Numbered from the stretch's first letter, positions 7,759 to 16,442 are shown. The stretch is 33,658 nucleotides of DNA from Phycisphaerales bacterium (GCA_020427395.1 JAGQON010000035.1:1-33658), one strand, 5' to 3'. Notes: generated by a model from the sequence alone, not told the origin. Numbers and translations are program-made.

Positions 7759-9474
7759 ATGCGCCGATCATTCACGCTACTGAGCATCCTTACCGCGTTC
7801 AGCGCACCCGCTCTCGCCGACACGATCTATGTAGATCCGAATGCCACCGGGGGCGATTCCGGCGAGTCGTGGGTGGATGCGCACACATCGCTTCAGCGTG
7901 CGCTTGATCGTGTGCGGTACGGAGATGAGATCTGGGTCGCCGCCGGCGAGTTCTTCCCGACGCGGCGGGCGGACAACGAGATGCCCGACCTGCTCAGCGA
8001 TGATCCGCGCGATGCGACCTTCTGGATCCCGCGCGGCGTGCGACTGATCGGCGGCTTCGTGGGGTATGAGACGTCGCCCGATCAGCGTGAGATCGGGATC
8101 CATGTCTCCACGCTTAATGGTGACATCGGCGCACCCGGCGATCACGCTGACAATGCCCACCGTGTCGTGCTGTATCAGAGTTTTCATGGGGGTGGGTACG
8201 GCAGCTCAGACAGCGACCAGATCATCGGAGCGTTGATCGATGGGTTCAGAGTCATCAATGGGAATGCGCAGGATTCCACAGACATTGACAATGTGGGCAT
8301 CGGCGGCGGCGGGCTGCTGTTTCGATCGTACTCCGTCGACAACGCGACCTACGCCGCGAAGATCGATGCTCGCAACTGCGAGATCGCGTATAACCGGACC
8401 GATTACAAGGGTGCGGGCATGTCGATCGGGATGGTCTTCGGAACCATCACTGACTGCCATTTTCATGACAACTTCGCCATGGAAAACGGCGGCGGCTTGT
8501 CGGTCGGCTCGGTCGTGGGAGTACCCGAGAGCGTGCACACCTTCAATATCACGGGTTGTTCGTTCGTTGAGAACACCGCGGTGAAGTCCGGCGGGGCCTT
8601 CCACCAGGCCAGCGCCAATGCGCCGAACCTCTCGCAGCTCCCCAACCGTACCTATATCAACAACTGTGTCTTCCTCCGCAATACCGCCCAGACCCGCGAC
8701 GGCGGGGCGATCTGGTACAACGATCTGGGGAGCAACCCCGCATCGCTCTTTGTCTCCAACTCGCTGCTCGCCCAGAACAGCGCGGGGCAGGAGGGCGGGG
8801 CGATCTTCATCACTTCCTACATCGCCGGCCCGGCCGTCATTCATTCCGATGCGTGGGTCTTCAACTGCACGATCGCTGACAACACCGCCGGAGTCGCCGG
8901 TGGGGCCCTCTACATCGGTACCCATGGTGAGGCCGAGGTCCATAACTCCATCCTGTGGAGCAACACCGCCCCTACCGACGCGCAGATCAACGACAACAAC
9001 CGGGCCACGCTGATCGCCAACATCGTCGATGGCGGCTTTGGCAATAACGACTTTGCATTCAACACCGATATCGATCCGCGTTTCTTTGACCCTGCCAACG
9101 ATGACTATTCGCTGCGGAACGACTCGCCGGCGATTAATGCCGCTTGGGACCCTTACCTACCGCTCGATATCGCGGACCTTGATCGCGACAACATATTTGC
9201 TGAGACGAGCCCCTTCGATGTGGTCGGCACAACCCGGCGGCTCAACGCCGGGCGCACACCGTCGGGTCTGGGGATTACGCCGCTGGTCGACTATGGGGCG
9301 TATGAGCGTTGCAACGCCGACATGAACCGCGACGGGCGAACGGACTTCTACGATGTCACCGCCATGATCCGCGGCTACCTCGACAACAACCCCGACGCGG
9401 ATCTGAACGCGGACGGGCAGCACAGCGTCGATGACCTGCTGCGGTTCCTGAGCAGTTTCGACGAGGGCTGCTGA
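7759..9474 (+). CDS. Secreted right-handed beta-helix protein with dockerin tail
   Basis: A 571-aa exported protein. A signal peptide (MRRSFTLLSILTAFSAPALA) is followed by DTIYVDPNATGG and a long region of parallel beta-helix turns, seen as recurring asparagine-rich rungs such as CSFVENTAVKSGGAFHQ and CTIADNTAGVAGGALY. The family is the Q-type 'choice-of-anchor' / polymorphic outer-membrane-like repeat proteins of planctomycetes. The last 60 residues form a dockerin-like domain with two calcium-loop motifs, DMNRDGRTDFYDV and DLNADGQHSVDDL, and end in GC. This GC-type tail is also found on the nuclease at 14593-16284. A cell-surface or matrix role is inferred. No catalytic residues were identified. 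Its TGA abuts the stop of the convergent polymerase gene with no gap. Confidence 0.88.
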   Translation: MRRSFTLLSILTAFSAPALADTIYVDPNATGGDSGESWVDAHTSLQRALDRVRYGDEIWVAAGEFFPTRRADNEMPDLLSDDPRDATFWIPRGVRLIGGFVGYETSPDQREIGIHVSTLNGDIGAPGDHADNAHRVVLYQSFHGGGYGSSDSDQIIGALIDGFRVINGNAQDSTDIDNVGIGGGGLLFRSYSVDNATYAAKIDARNCEIAYNRTDYKGAGMSIGMVFGTITDCHFHDNFAMENGGGLSVGSVVGVPESVHTFNITGCSFVENTAVKSGGAFHQASANAPNLSQLPNRTYINNCVFLRNTAQTRDGGAIWYNDLGSNPASLFVSNSLLAQNSAGQEGGAIFITSYIAGPAVIHSDAWVFNCTIADNTAGVAGGALYIGTHGEAEVHNSILWSNTAPTDAQINDNNRATLIANIVDGGFGNNDFAFNTDIDPRFFDPANDDYSLRNDSPAINAAWDPYLPLDIADLDRDNIFAETSPFDVVGTTRRLNAGRTPSGLGITPLVDYGAYERCNADMNRDGRTDFYDVTAMIRGYLDNNPDADLNADGQHSVDDLLRFLSSFDEGC

Positions 9475-10764
9475 TCAATCGCATTCCTGCTGGGTGTGGT
9501 GCGGCGGCGAACGGTGCTTGGGTTCTCGCACGCCCCGTTCGATGATCTCGGGGACGCGCCCGAAGGCGATCTTCTCGTCCATCTCGTGGCTGCATTCGTG
9601 CAGTGCGCCGAAGAAAGCCGCGCTCGGTCCCCAGCGGCGGTTGATGATATCGAGCGTGCGCGAGAGGCGGTTGTCCTGCTCGGGTTCTCCGAACAGGCAG
9701 CCCGTCGCCTGCGACTCGTGCACGAGGTGCGTGACGCACGCCCCCACGATCCACGGCGGCTCCCAGAATCGCGGGCAGTGCCGCCACTCGCTCCGAAACA
9801 CCCGCAGCAGTGAGGGCGTGTCACTGACCAGGCCCAGCGGCGCATCGCGGCTGAACCCCCGCTGGTCCTTGCAGCGCACGAAGAAGTTGAGGCGTCCCGC
9901 GAGCATCTGCTCGCGGCGCAGGCGGGTGCCGAGGCGATAGATGAGCCGGGCGAGCATCTGGCGGGCGCCGTCCTCGGTGCGCAGGCGGGGCTCGAGCACA
10001 TTCTCGTGACCCATGGAGCGTTTGCGGGTGGGACGCTCGGGCTCGTCGCAGCCGTGAAAGCCGGCCCACCAGTCGCTGCCGATGACCGAGCCCCACGCGG
10101 CCCGGGCGTCCTGACGGGTCATGTTCCAGAGCTGCTCGACGGTGCGGATGCCGTGCTGGTTGAGGCGGGACTCGATGCCCTTGTTGATGCCGGTGAGGTC
10201 GCGCAGCTCGAGATGGGCGACGCGATGGGGCAGGTCGCTGACGGTGAGCGTGGTCAGCCCGTTGGGTTTCTGGAGCTCGCAGGCGATCTTGGCGAGCAGG
10301 CGCGTGGGTGCGATGCCGATGGAGCAGCGTAGGTAGGGGCTCAGTTCGTTCCATATCTCGCGGCGCATCCGCTCGCCAATGCCAGCGGCGACCTCAGGGT
10401 CGCGCTCGCGCCCGATCAGGCGCATAGCCCATTCGTCGATGGAGTAGGCCTTGTGGATGGGCAGGTGCCTGTCGATGCAGGCGGCGATCTCGTGGTGCAA
10501 GCGGACATAGGTCTCGGGGCGGGCCTGCACGAGCTTGATGTCGGGGCAGAGGCGTCGGGCTTCGGGGACGATGGTGCCCGTTCTGACGCCGAAGCGTTTG
10601 GCCTCGACGCTGGCGGCGATGACGCAGGTGGATTCGGTGACCATGGGGATCACGCCGACGGGCTTATCGCGTAGCTCGGGGCGCAGGTGTTGCTCAGCGG
10701 AAGCGAAGTAGCTGTTCATGTCGAGGAAGACCCAGCTGACCTGGTTGGGCGTGGGTGCGCTCAT
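9475..10764 (-). CDS. Y-family DNA polymerase (DinB/UmuC-like)
   Basis: A 429-aa translesion-type DNA polymerase. FLDMNSYFASAEQ (residues 13-25) carries the first catalytic aspartate (Asp15). AYSIDEWAM carries Asp110 and Glu111, so the catalytic carboxylates are intact, unlike in ImuB-type relatives that have lost them. CSIGIAPTRLLAKIA and a helix-hairpin-helix-like LTGINKGIESRLNQHGI follow, as in the palm and thumb of the family. The C-terminal 150 residues replace the usual little-finger region and are divergent. The start codon overlaps the stop of the upstream radical SAM gene (ATGA, 10761-10764), implying translational coupling and shared function. I could not find a LexA-type box by eye. 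The subfamily is uncertain, so no gene symbol is given. Confidence 0.9.
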   Translation of the reverse strand: MSAPTPNQVSWVFLDMNSYFASAEQHLRPELRDKPVGVIPMVTESTCVIAASVEAKRFGVRTGTIVPEARRLCPDIKLVQARPETYVRLHHEIAACIDRHLPIHKAYSIDEWAMRLIGRERDPEVAAGIGERMRREIWNELSPYLRCSIGIAPTRLLAKIACELQKPNGLTTLTVSDLPHRVAHLELRDLTGINKGIESRLNQHGIRTVEQLWNMTRQDARAAWGSVIGSDWWAGFHGCDEPERPTRKRSMGHENVLEPRLRTEDGARQMLARLIYRLGTRLRREQMLAGRLNFFVRCKDQRGFSRDAPLGLVSDTPSLLRVFRSEWRHCPRFWEPPWIVGACVTHLVHESQATGCLFGEPEQDNRLSRTLDIINRRWGPSAAFFGALHECSHEMDEKIAFGRVPEIIERGVREPKHRSPPHHTQQECD

Positions 10765-11915
10765 TGTTCGTCGTCCTGCGGGGGCTGGAAGAGGGCGAGC
10801 TGCCCGCTGAGGTCGGGGCGGCGGAAGTGGGCGGACGAGAGCGGGCGGATGTCACGGTTGAGCCCGTAGCGGCGCGTGAAGATGTCGAAGTTCTGGGCGA
10901 GCTGCTCGGCGAGCACGCCGGTGCCTCGCCCACGCTGGTCGTTGGCGCGGTAGAGCTTGCCGCCGCGTGACTGGCGGATGAGCGACTCGACCTTGCGGGC
11001 GCGGTCCGGGTGGACATGGCGCTGGAGCCAGTCGAGGAAGAGATCCTTGAGCTGGTAGGGCAGTCGCAGCAGGACCCACGCGGCCCGCTTGGCCCCGGCC
11101 TTGGCGACAGCCTCGAGGATGGCTGGCATCTCGGTGTCGGTGAGCCCGGGGATGACGGGGGCGACATTGACGGAGACCTGCACGCCCGCGTCGACGAGCT
11201 CGCGGATGGTGCGGAGTCGCCCGGCGGGCGTGGTGGCACGGGGCTCGAGGACGCTGGCCAGATCGGGGTCGAGGGTGACGAGGGTGATGGTGACGCGCCC
11301 GGCGTTCACCTTGCCCAGCTTGGCCCAGAGGTCGACATCGCGCAGGACCATGGCGCTCTTGGTCATGGTGGAGACGGGCTGCTTGTGCTCGGCCAGGACC
11401 TCGAGGCACTGGCGGGCGATGCGCATCTTGTGCTCGATGGGCTGGTAGATGTCGGTGATGGCGGACATGACGATGGGCTCGCCCTTCCACTTGGGTGAGG
11501 CGAGCTCCCGGAGCAGCAGGTCGGGCGCGTCGGGCTTGGCGATAAGCTTGGTCTCGAAATCCAGCCCGCAGCTGAAGCCGAGGTATTCGTGGAAGGGGCG
11601 GGCGAAGCAGTAGATGCAGCCGTGCTCGCAGCCGCGGTATGGGTTGAGGGTCCAGTCGAAGGGGACATCGGATGTGCGGCTGACGCGGTTGATGATGGTC
11701 TTGGTCTTGTCCTCGAAGACCTGTCGCTGGACACGGACGGGCTGGTCGGCGGTGCCGTCCTCGAGCCGTTCGATCCATTGGCGGTCGAGCTCCTCGCCGA
11801 GCACATGCAGGCGGATATCCTCGAACCGGTTGCCGGGGTTGAGGGCGGCCCCGCGCCGGTGGGCGGGGGCGTGGGGAAGGGCGTCTCGGTAGGTGTAGTC
11901 GTCTTCGGGGAACAT
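10761..11915 (-). CDS. PA0069-family radical SAM protein (SplB-related)
   Basis: A 384-aa radical S-adenosylmethionine enzyme. The cluster motif is GCEHGCIYCFARP, with Cys96, Cys100 and Cys103 in CX3CX2C spacing. The preceding NRVSRTSDVPFDWTLNPYRG and later VTITLVTLDPDLASVLEPRA are characteristic of the PA0069/Rv2578c-type proteins, which are related to spore photoproduct lyase; their substrate is not established. The ATG at 11915 is chosen over an in-frame TTG two codons upstream. It overlaps the Y-family polymerase start by the ATGA junction, so the pair forms an operon. A DNA-repair role is inferred from the SplB relationship and this partner. Confidence 0.88.
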   Translation of the reverse strand: MFPEDDYTYRDALPHAPAHRRGAALNPGNRFEDIRLHVLGEELDRQWIERLEDGTADQPVRVQRQVFEDKTKTIINRVSRTSDVPFDWTLNPYRGCEHGCIYCFARPFHEYLGFSCGLDFETKLIAKPDAPDLLLRELASPKWKGEPIVMSAITDIYQPIEHKMRIARQCLEVLAEHKQPVSTMTKSAMVLRDVDLWAKLGKVNAGRVTITLVTLDPDLASVLEPRATTPAGRLRTIRELVDAGVQVSVNVAPVIPGLTDTEMPAILEAVAKAGAKRAAWVLLRLPYQLKDLFLDWLQRHVHPDRARKVESLIRQSRGGKLYRANDQRGRGTGVLAEQLAQNFDIFTRRYGLNRDIRPLSSAHFRRPDLSGQLALFQPPQDDEQ

Positions 11916-12069
11916 GCCCAAACATTACCCAGACAAACAGGGCGGACTCAAGGGAAATACCAAACAAATTCAAAACATATTTGCACACAGCGGCCCTGCG
12001 TGATCCTGAGTGGGGCGTATGATGCGGACTCGGCGTTGTCGTTTTTCTCCTGCTGTTGAGGGGCCGTGC

Positions 12070-13005
12070 ATGCTTCACGATCTGGAACCCACGCTTGAGG
12101 CGCTGTACGAGCGGTACCGCGGGCTCAACACGGGGTCGGTGGCGACCTACATCCCGGAGCTGGCCAAGGCGGACCCGGATCGGTTCTGCATCGCGGTGCG
12201 CCTGGTGGATGGGACGGGGTTTGCGGTTGGCGATTCGGATGCGAGGTTCACGCTGCAGTCGTGCTCCAAGCCGCTGATTCTGGCGCAGGCGCTGATGACG
12301 GCGGGGCGTGAGATCGTGATCGCGCTGACGGGTGTGGAGCCGACGGGGAACTCGTTCTCGTCAATGGTCGGGCTCGACCAGGTGGGCAAGCCGCTGAACC
12401 CGATGGTGAACGCGGGGGCGATCGTGACGGCGTCGCTGCTGGCTGGTCGGACGCGTGAGGATCGGTTCGAGCGGATGCGCAGGAACCTGAGCGCGTACCT
12501 CGGGACGGAGGCCGAGCTGGACGAGGCGGTGTATGAGTCGGAGCGGCGGACGAGCGATCGGAACCGGGCGCTGGCGTACCTGCTCAAGTCGAAGGGGACG
12601 ATCGAGGGCGATGTGGAGGATCACCTTGACCTGTATATCCGCCAGTGCGCGATCGGCGCGGATACGCAGCAGCTTGCGGACGCGGCGGCGACGCTGGCGA
12701 ACAACGGCGTGAACCCGGTGACGGGGCAGCGGGCGGTGGACGCGGAGTTCGTGCAGGACATCCTTGTGGTGATGCTGATGAACGGGATGTACAACTACGC
12801 GGGTCGCTGGGCGTATGAGGTGGGCATCCCGGCCAAGTCGGGGGTCTCTGGGGCGATCATGGCGGTGGTGCCGGGCGTGATGGGGATCGGGGTGTACTCG
12901 CCTCGCCTCGATGAGTATGGCAACTCGACGCGTGGGCTGGCGGTGTGCCAGGCGCTGAGCCGGCGGTTCAACCTGCACATTCTGGATCAGCGTACGCCGG
13001 ACTAG
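12070..13005 (+). CDS. glsA: Glutaminase
   Basis: Converts L-glutamine to glutamate and ammonia; 311 aa, the normal length for the serine-dependent, beta-lactamase-fold glutaminases. Motifs seen: FTLQSCSKP with the catalytic Ser64-x-x-Lys67 pair, NPMVNAGAI, and NYAGRWAYEVGIPAKSGVSG. The ATG at 12070 is preferred over a GTG at 12010 because the family N-terminus (LEPTLEALYERYR) starts there and GAGGGGC lies 6-12 bases upstream. It is divergent from the radical SAM gene. The stop codon is separated by one base from the stop of the convergent channel gene. Confidence 0.93.
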   Translation: MLHDLEPTLEALYERYRGLNTGSVATYIPELAKADPDRFCIAVRLVDGTGFAVGDSDARFTLQSCSKPLILAQALMTAGREIVIALTGVEPTGNSFSSMVGLDQVGKPLNPMVNAGAIVTASLLAGRTREDRFERMRRNLSAYLGTEAELDEAVYESERRTSDRNRALAYLLKSKGTIEGDVEDHLDLYIRQCAIGADTQQLADAAATLANNGVNPVTGQRAVDAEFVQDILVVMLMNGMYNYAGRWAYEVGIPAKSGVSGAIMAVVPGVMGIGVYSPRLDEYGNSTRGLAVCQALSRRFNLHILDQRTPD

Positions 13006-13006
13006 T

Positions 13007-13837
13007 TCAGAGGACGGCCCCGCACTTTTTGCAGAACCTGGCATCGGCGTCGTGGCCCTCTGCCATGCATGCGCCACAGGCGCGAGTGGTGACCTTGCGT
13101 CGCGAGTCGGTGATCTCGGCGGAGAGGATGCCTGTGGGCACGATGATGAGCGAGTAGCCGACGAGGACGAGCAGGGTGGTGGTGATCTTGCCGACGACGG
13201 TGACGGGTATGACATCGCCGTAGCCGACGGTGGTCATGGTGATGATGGCCCAGTACATGGAGTCGGGGATGGAATCGAACGCCTCGTTTTGGGCGCTGCC
13301 CTCGACGACATGCATGAGCGAGCTCGCGATGAGGATGACGATGAGCACGGTGGTCATGAAAACCGCGATTTTGTGCCGGCTGATGTAGAACGCTTCGCGG
13401 AGCGCGGAGGCCTCACTGAGGTATCGGGTGAGCTTGAAGACGCGGAAGATGCGGAGCAGGCGGAGGGTACGGACAACCATGAGCCGCTCGCTGCCGGGGA
13501 GCAGGATCGAGAGGAATGCGGGGAGAATGGAGAGGAGGTCGATGACGCCGAAGAATGAGGTGGCGTATCGCCATGGCCGTCGCACGACGATGAGTCTGAG
13601 GATGTACTCGGCGGTGAACAGGATGGTGAAGACCCACTCAAGGGTGTAGAAGACTGAGCGGTAGGGCTCGCTGGCGGCACTGGGGAGCGTGCTGAGGACC
13701 ACGACGGCGACGGAGAGGAAGATGGCGATAATGAGGGCGACATCGAAGGCCTTGCCGGCCTTGGTGTCGGCTTCGAAGATGATCTCGTGCAGGCGGTCGC
13801 GCCATGGGGCGAAGTTTGGGGAAGCGTGCTCGGGCAT
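13007..13837 (-). CDS. Voltage-gated potassium channel with C-terminal zinc ribbon
   Basis: A 276-aa membrane protein with six transmembrane segments. The S4 voltage sensor is a regular arginine ladder at residues 118-138 (VVRTLRLLRIFRVFKLTRYL). The pore loop holds the selectivity filter TTVGYGD (202-208), diagnostic for K+ channels. After S6 the protein ends in a short cytoplasmic zinc ribbon, CGAC (Cys254, Cys257) and CKKC (Cys269, Cys272). This is an uncommon add-on that could assist tetramer assembly or sense redox state; that is inference. The ATG has AGAGGA upstream. It is divergent from the carbonic anhydrase gene. Confidence 0.92.
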   Translation of the reverse strand: MPEHASPNFAPWRDRLHEIIFEADTKAGKAFDVALIIAIFLSVAVVVLSTLPSAASEPYRSVFYTLEWVFTILFTAEYILRLIVVRRPWRYATSFFGVIDLLSILPAFLSILLPGSERLMVVRTLRLLRIFRVFKLTRYLSEASALREAFYISRHKIAVFMTTVLIVILIASSLMHVVEGSAQNEAFDSIPDSMYWAIITMTTVGYGDVIPVTVVGKITTTLLVLVGYSLIIVPTGILSAEITDSRRKVTTRACGACMAEGHDADARFCKKCGAVL

Positions 13838-13965
13838 GTCCTCTGATCGGCCTGAACGCGTTGCACGCTTGATTCACGGGTGCCGGGTCGGCTTTGGCGT
13901 GGGATCGGGTCTACGATTACGGAGTTTGTACACGCCCGATCTGAAACCAATGGAGGACACGCCGC

Positions 13966-14580
13966 ATGCCGAACTCAACGAAGCTCCCACCGGCCGAGGC
14001 GCTCGAGCTGCTCAAGGCGGGCAATGCCCGTTTCGCGGCCAATGCGCGCAAGGTTGACCCGCACGCGTACGACTATGCGGTGGATGAGAAGCCGATCGCG
14101 ATCGTGCTGGGATGCTGTGACCATCGGGTCCCGCCGGATATTCTGTTTGATCAGGGGCTGGGGAACCTGTTTACGATCCGTGTTGCGGGGAATATCGCGA
14201 CACCGACGCAGATCGGCTCGATCGAGTTCGGCGCGTTGACCTTCGGGCCTCGCCTGATCGTGGTGATGGGCCATCAGCGGTGCGGGGCGATCCAGGCGAC
14301 GCTGAGGGACCAGATCGACAATCATGCGCCCGGCTCGGACCATCTCAAGGAGATCGTGGATCAGATCGGTCCGACCTGTTGCGCGTGCTGCGAGTCGATG
14401 GGGAGCGACGCTGACTTCGATGCGCTGACCTACGAGGTGACGATGAGCAACATCCGCCACTCGATGGGAGTGCTGGCGAGCGAGTCGGCGATCCTGCGTG
14501 ACCTGATCGAGAACGACGGGCTCGTGATCAAGGGCGCGTACTACAACATGGACGCCGGGCGGGTCGAGTTCTTTGACTGA
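13966..14580 (+). CDS. Beta-class carbonic anhydrase
   Basis: A 204-aa zinc enzyme interconverting CO2 and bicarbonate. Zinc ligands are Cys50 (GCCDHRVPP), His103 and Cys106 (GHQRCGA). The Asp52/Arg54 dyad is present, but the residue between them is His rather than the common Ser or Ala. A cysteine cluster, CCACC (138-142), lies in the variable region before the C-terminal helices and is not a standard catalytic feature. The ATG is preceded by GGAGGA, a strong ribosome-binding site. It is divergent from the K+ channel, sharing a 128-base promoter region. The family is certain; the effect of the His substitution is not known. Confidence 0.93.
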   Translation: MPNSTKLPPAEALELLKAGNARFAANARKVDPHAYDYAVDEKPIAIVLGCCDHRVPPDILFDQGLGNLFTIRVAGNIATPTQIGSIEFGALTFGPRLIVVMGHQRCGAIQATLRDQIDNHAPGSDHLKEIVDQIGPTCCACCESMGSDADFDALTYEVTMSNIRHSMGVLASESAILRDLIENDGLVIKGAYYNMDAGRVEFFD

Positions 14581-14592
14581 GCCGGGCGGTGA

Positions 14593-16284
14593 TTAGGGGC
14601 ACCCGGCGCTATAGGCGGCGAGGAAGGCGCTCACATCAAAGAAGTTGAAGGCCCCGTCGTTGGTGAAGTCCGCGGCGGGGTCGTTGCTTGAATAAGCACT
14701 GAGGAACGCGCTGACATCGAAGAAGTTGAGGAGGCCGTCGTTGTTGAGGTCGGGAGTGCAGACCGAGCCGGCGACCTCGCCGGTGATGTTGAGCGTGAGA
14801 TCTTCAACCAGAACATCGCCTGGGAACATGGATCGGGCGTTGTAGACACGGAAAGTGTAAGTAGCGTTGAAGATGCCCTCGCTCTGATCGTCGAGCATGA
14901 CCGACATGGCGGCGTTGTCGAGGGTGGTCAGGTCCGCGATGGGCATGAAGTCGGTGGTGATCGTAGTGGTATCGCCGGCGCTGGAGATCAGCTCGATGTC
15001 GATGGGGGCGATGAAGAGATCCGCGGGGATGTTGAAGAAGATGACCTGCTGGGACACGGGGCCGTTGCCTGTGTCGATAGTCCCCAGATCGAGTTCGAGG
15101 GTGTTGAGGTCGATAACCGCATCAAAGGAAGCGTTTCCGGGTTCGAAGACGGTCGCGGTGATGTTGACGGTATCGTTGGCGTCGTTGGCGCCGTTGCCGT
15201 TGCCGCCCTGATCGGTGACATCAAGGTTGTCGATGTTGATGTTGCAGACTCGAAGCCCGTTGTTGTCGGTAAGCGAGGTGTCGAAGCTGATATCGAAAGG
15301 GATGCTGTTCGCGGGGCCGATGGGGAAGGCCTGGTAGCAGCCGTCGAGGCTGGTGGTGATTCCCGCCGAGGGCGTGACACGGTAGTAGGTGCCGTCGTCG
15401 CCGGCCTTATTGAGATCGATGGTGATGGGGTCGATCGTTTCGCCGACAAGGTACGCACCGAGATCGATGTCAATTGTCGAGGCGCCGTCGGCGGGCTCGA
15501 GGTCGCCGAGGTAGATGGTGGTGTCGTTCATCTGGTCGACATAGACGGACCAGACGAACTCGGGGTGGTCGATGTAGGCGTTGCGGTTGTTGGTGCGCAG
15601 CGGGTTGAGCGAGGCGCTGTATACGGCGTGGTTTCGGCGGCGCTCGAAGGTGTCGGGGATGTCGAGGTAGTGCCAGGCGATGAGCGATTCGAGGTCACCC
15701 ATCTGGTTGGTTCCGGGGTTGCCGTTGACGAGGGTGATCCCGGGGTAGCGGGTGTTGCTGTAGAACAGCGAGCGGGCGATATCGCCCTTGTCGGTGTCGC
15801 CCGGGAAGTAGAAGGTACCGAGCGAGCGGTGGTTGCCGGTCGTGGCGGCGCCGCCTCCGAATGGCTTGTTGCCTCGTGAGCTGTTGATGCTGGGGTTTGC
15901 GGGTCGCAGCGCGTGCGGGTCACCGAGGTTGCCCGTGGAACTGTTGCTGGCACTGCCCGGCTGGAGGCTCTGGGGCCAGACATGCTCGCGGTTCCAGGTG
16001 ACACCACTATCCCATGATCCGCTCACGCTGGCGCGGTTGTAGACGAGCAGGATGTTGCTGGGGTTGTTCGGGTCGGTGTCGATATAACGCGACATGTCGC
16101 GGAAGTTGCCGTAGTTCCGCTGGATGTGACCGTCGGACATCGCAGCGAGGAGCTGGGTCTTGAGGGTGGCGCCTGTGGCACTCACACTGTTGTAGTATGA
16201 TGCTGGTGCTTCGTACTCGTCTCCCGCGAGCGAGGGGGCAACACAAAGACCGGCGACGAGGACAATGGTGATGGGGTAGCGCAA
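14593..16284 (-). CDS. Secreted endonuclease I-type nuclease with dockerin tail
   Basis: A 563-aa exported nuclease. The start is a TTG at 16284, supported by AAGGAG six bases upstream and by the signal peptide that begins there (ITIVLVAGLCVAPSLAG). No ATG fits. The catalytic region has WNREHVWPQS (His101 as probable general base), GDPHALRP (122-128), a conserved SRGN segment and KGDIARSLFY, as in the EndA/NucM endonuclease I family, which cleaves DNA and RNA non-specifically. It is followed by about 200 residues of beta-rich sequence and a C-terminal dockerin-like pair, DLNNDGLLNFFDV and DFTNDGAFNFFDV, ending GCP. Scavenging of extracellular nucleic acid or matrix turnover is inferred. TATACT (complement of 16315-16320) is a possible -10. 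Confidence 0.88.
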   Translation of the reverse strand: MRYPITIVLVAGLCVAPSLAGDEYEAPASYYNSVSATGATLKTQLLAAMSDGHIQRNYGNFRDMSRYIDTDPNNPSNILLVYNRASVSGSWDSGVTWNREHVWPQSLQPGSASNSSTGNLGDPHALRPANPSINSSRGNKPFGGGAATTGNHRSLGTFYFPGDTDKGDIARSLFYSNTRYPGITLVNGNPGTNQMGDLESLIAWHYLDIPDTFERRRNHAVYSASLNPLRTNNRNAYIDHPEFVWSVYVDQMNDTTIYLGDLEPADGASTIDIDLGAYLVGETIDPITIDLNKAGDDGTYYRVTPSAGITTSLDGCYQAFPIGPANSIPFDISFDTSLTDNNGLRVCNINIDNLDVTDQGGNGNGANDANDTVNITATVFEPGNASFDAVIDLNTLELDLGTIDTGNGPVSQQVIFFNIPADLFIAPIDIELISSAGDTTTITTDFMPIADLTTLDNAAMSVMLDDQSEGIFNATYTFRVYNARSMFPGDVLVEDLTLNITGEVAGSVCTPDLNNDGLLNFFDVSAFLSAYSSNDPAADFTNDGAFNFFDVSAFLAAYSAGCP

Positions 16285-16358
16285 CGCGGGCTCCTTCGAT
16301 GCGATTCAGTGGTCAGTATAAAATGGTATCAACATCGTTCATGGTTGGCGAGGAATGA

Positions 16359-16380
16359 CCTGAAAAGCGGCGTTTTCAGG
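16359..16380. promoter_or_regulatory. Perfect palindrome between divergent genes
   Basis: CCTGAAAA (16359-16366) and TTTTCAGG (16373-16380) flank a GCGGCG centre. The element lies between the start of the secreted nuclease (minus) and that of the DUF1801 gene (plus). It could be an operator for a dimeric regulator or a leader hairpin. No T-run follows. Confidence 0.45.
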
Positions 16381-16442
16381 GCAGATTCACGCCTGTGCCG
16401 TCGTTATAGGAACCTCACCCCAGGACCAACGAGGAGTCTGGC

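Noticed and set aside
11916..12069. SOS (LexA) box before the radical SAM/polymerase operon
   Set aside because: No site resembling a known LexA operator was recognised in the divergent region. The LexA consensus in this lineage is not known to me, so absence is not proof.
12361..13215. 284-codon open frame opposite glutaminase and across its junction with the channel gene
   Set aside because: Arg/His/Pro-rich translation with no family features. It overlaps two well-supported genes.
14581..14607. GCCGGG / CCCGGC inverted repeat between carbonic anhydrase and the nuclease
   Set aside because: The stem is short and needs a bulge, it spans the nuclease stop codon, and no T-run follows on either strand, so it is not called a terminator.
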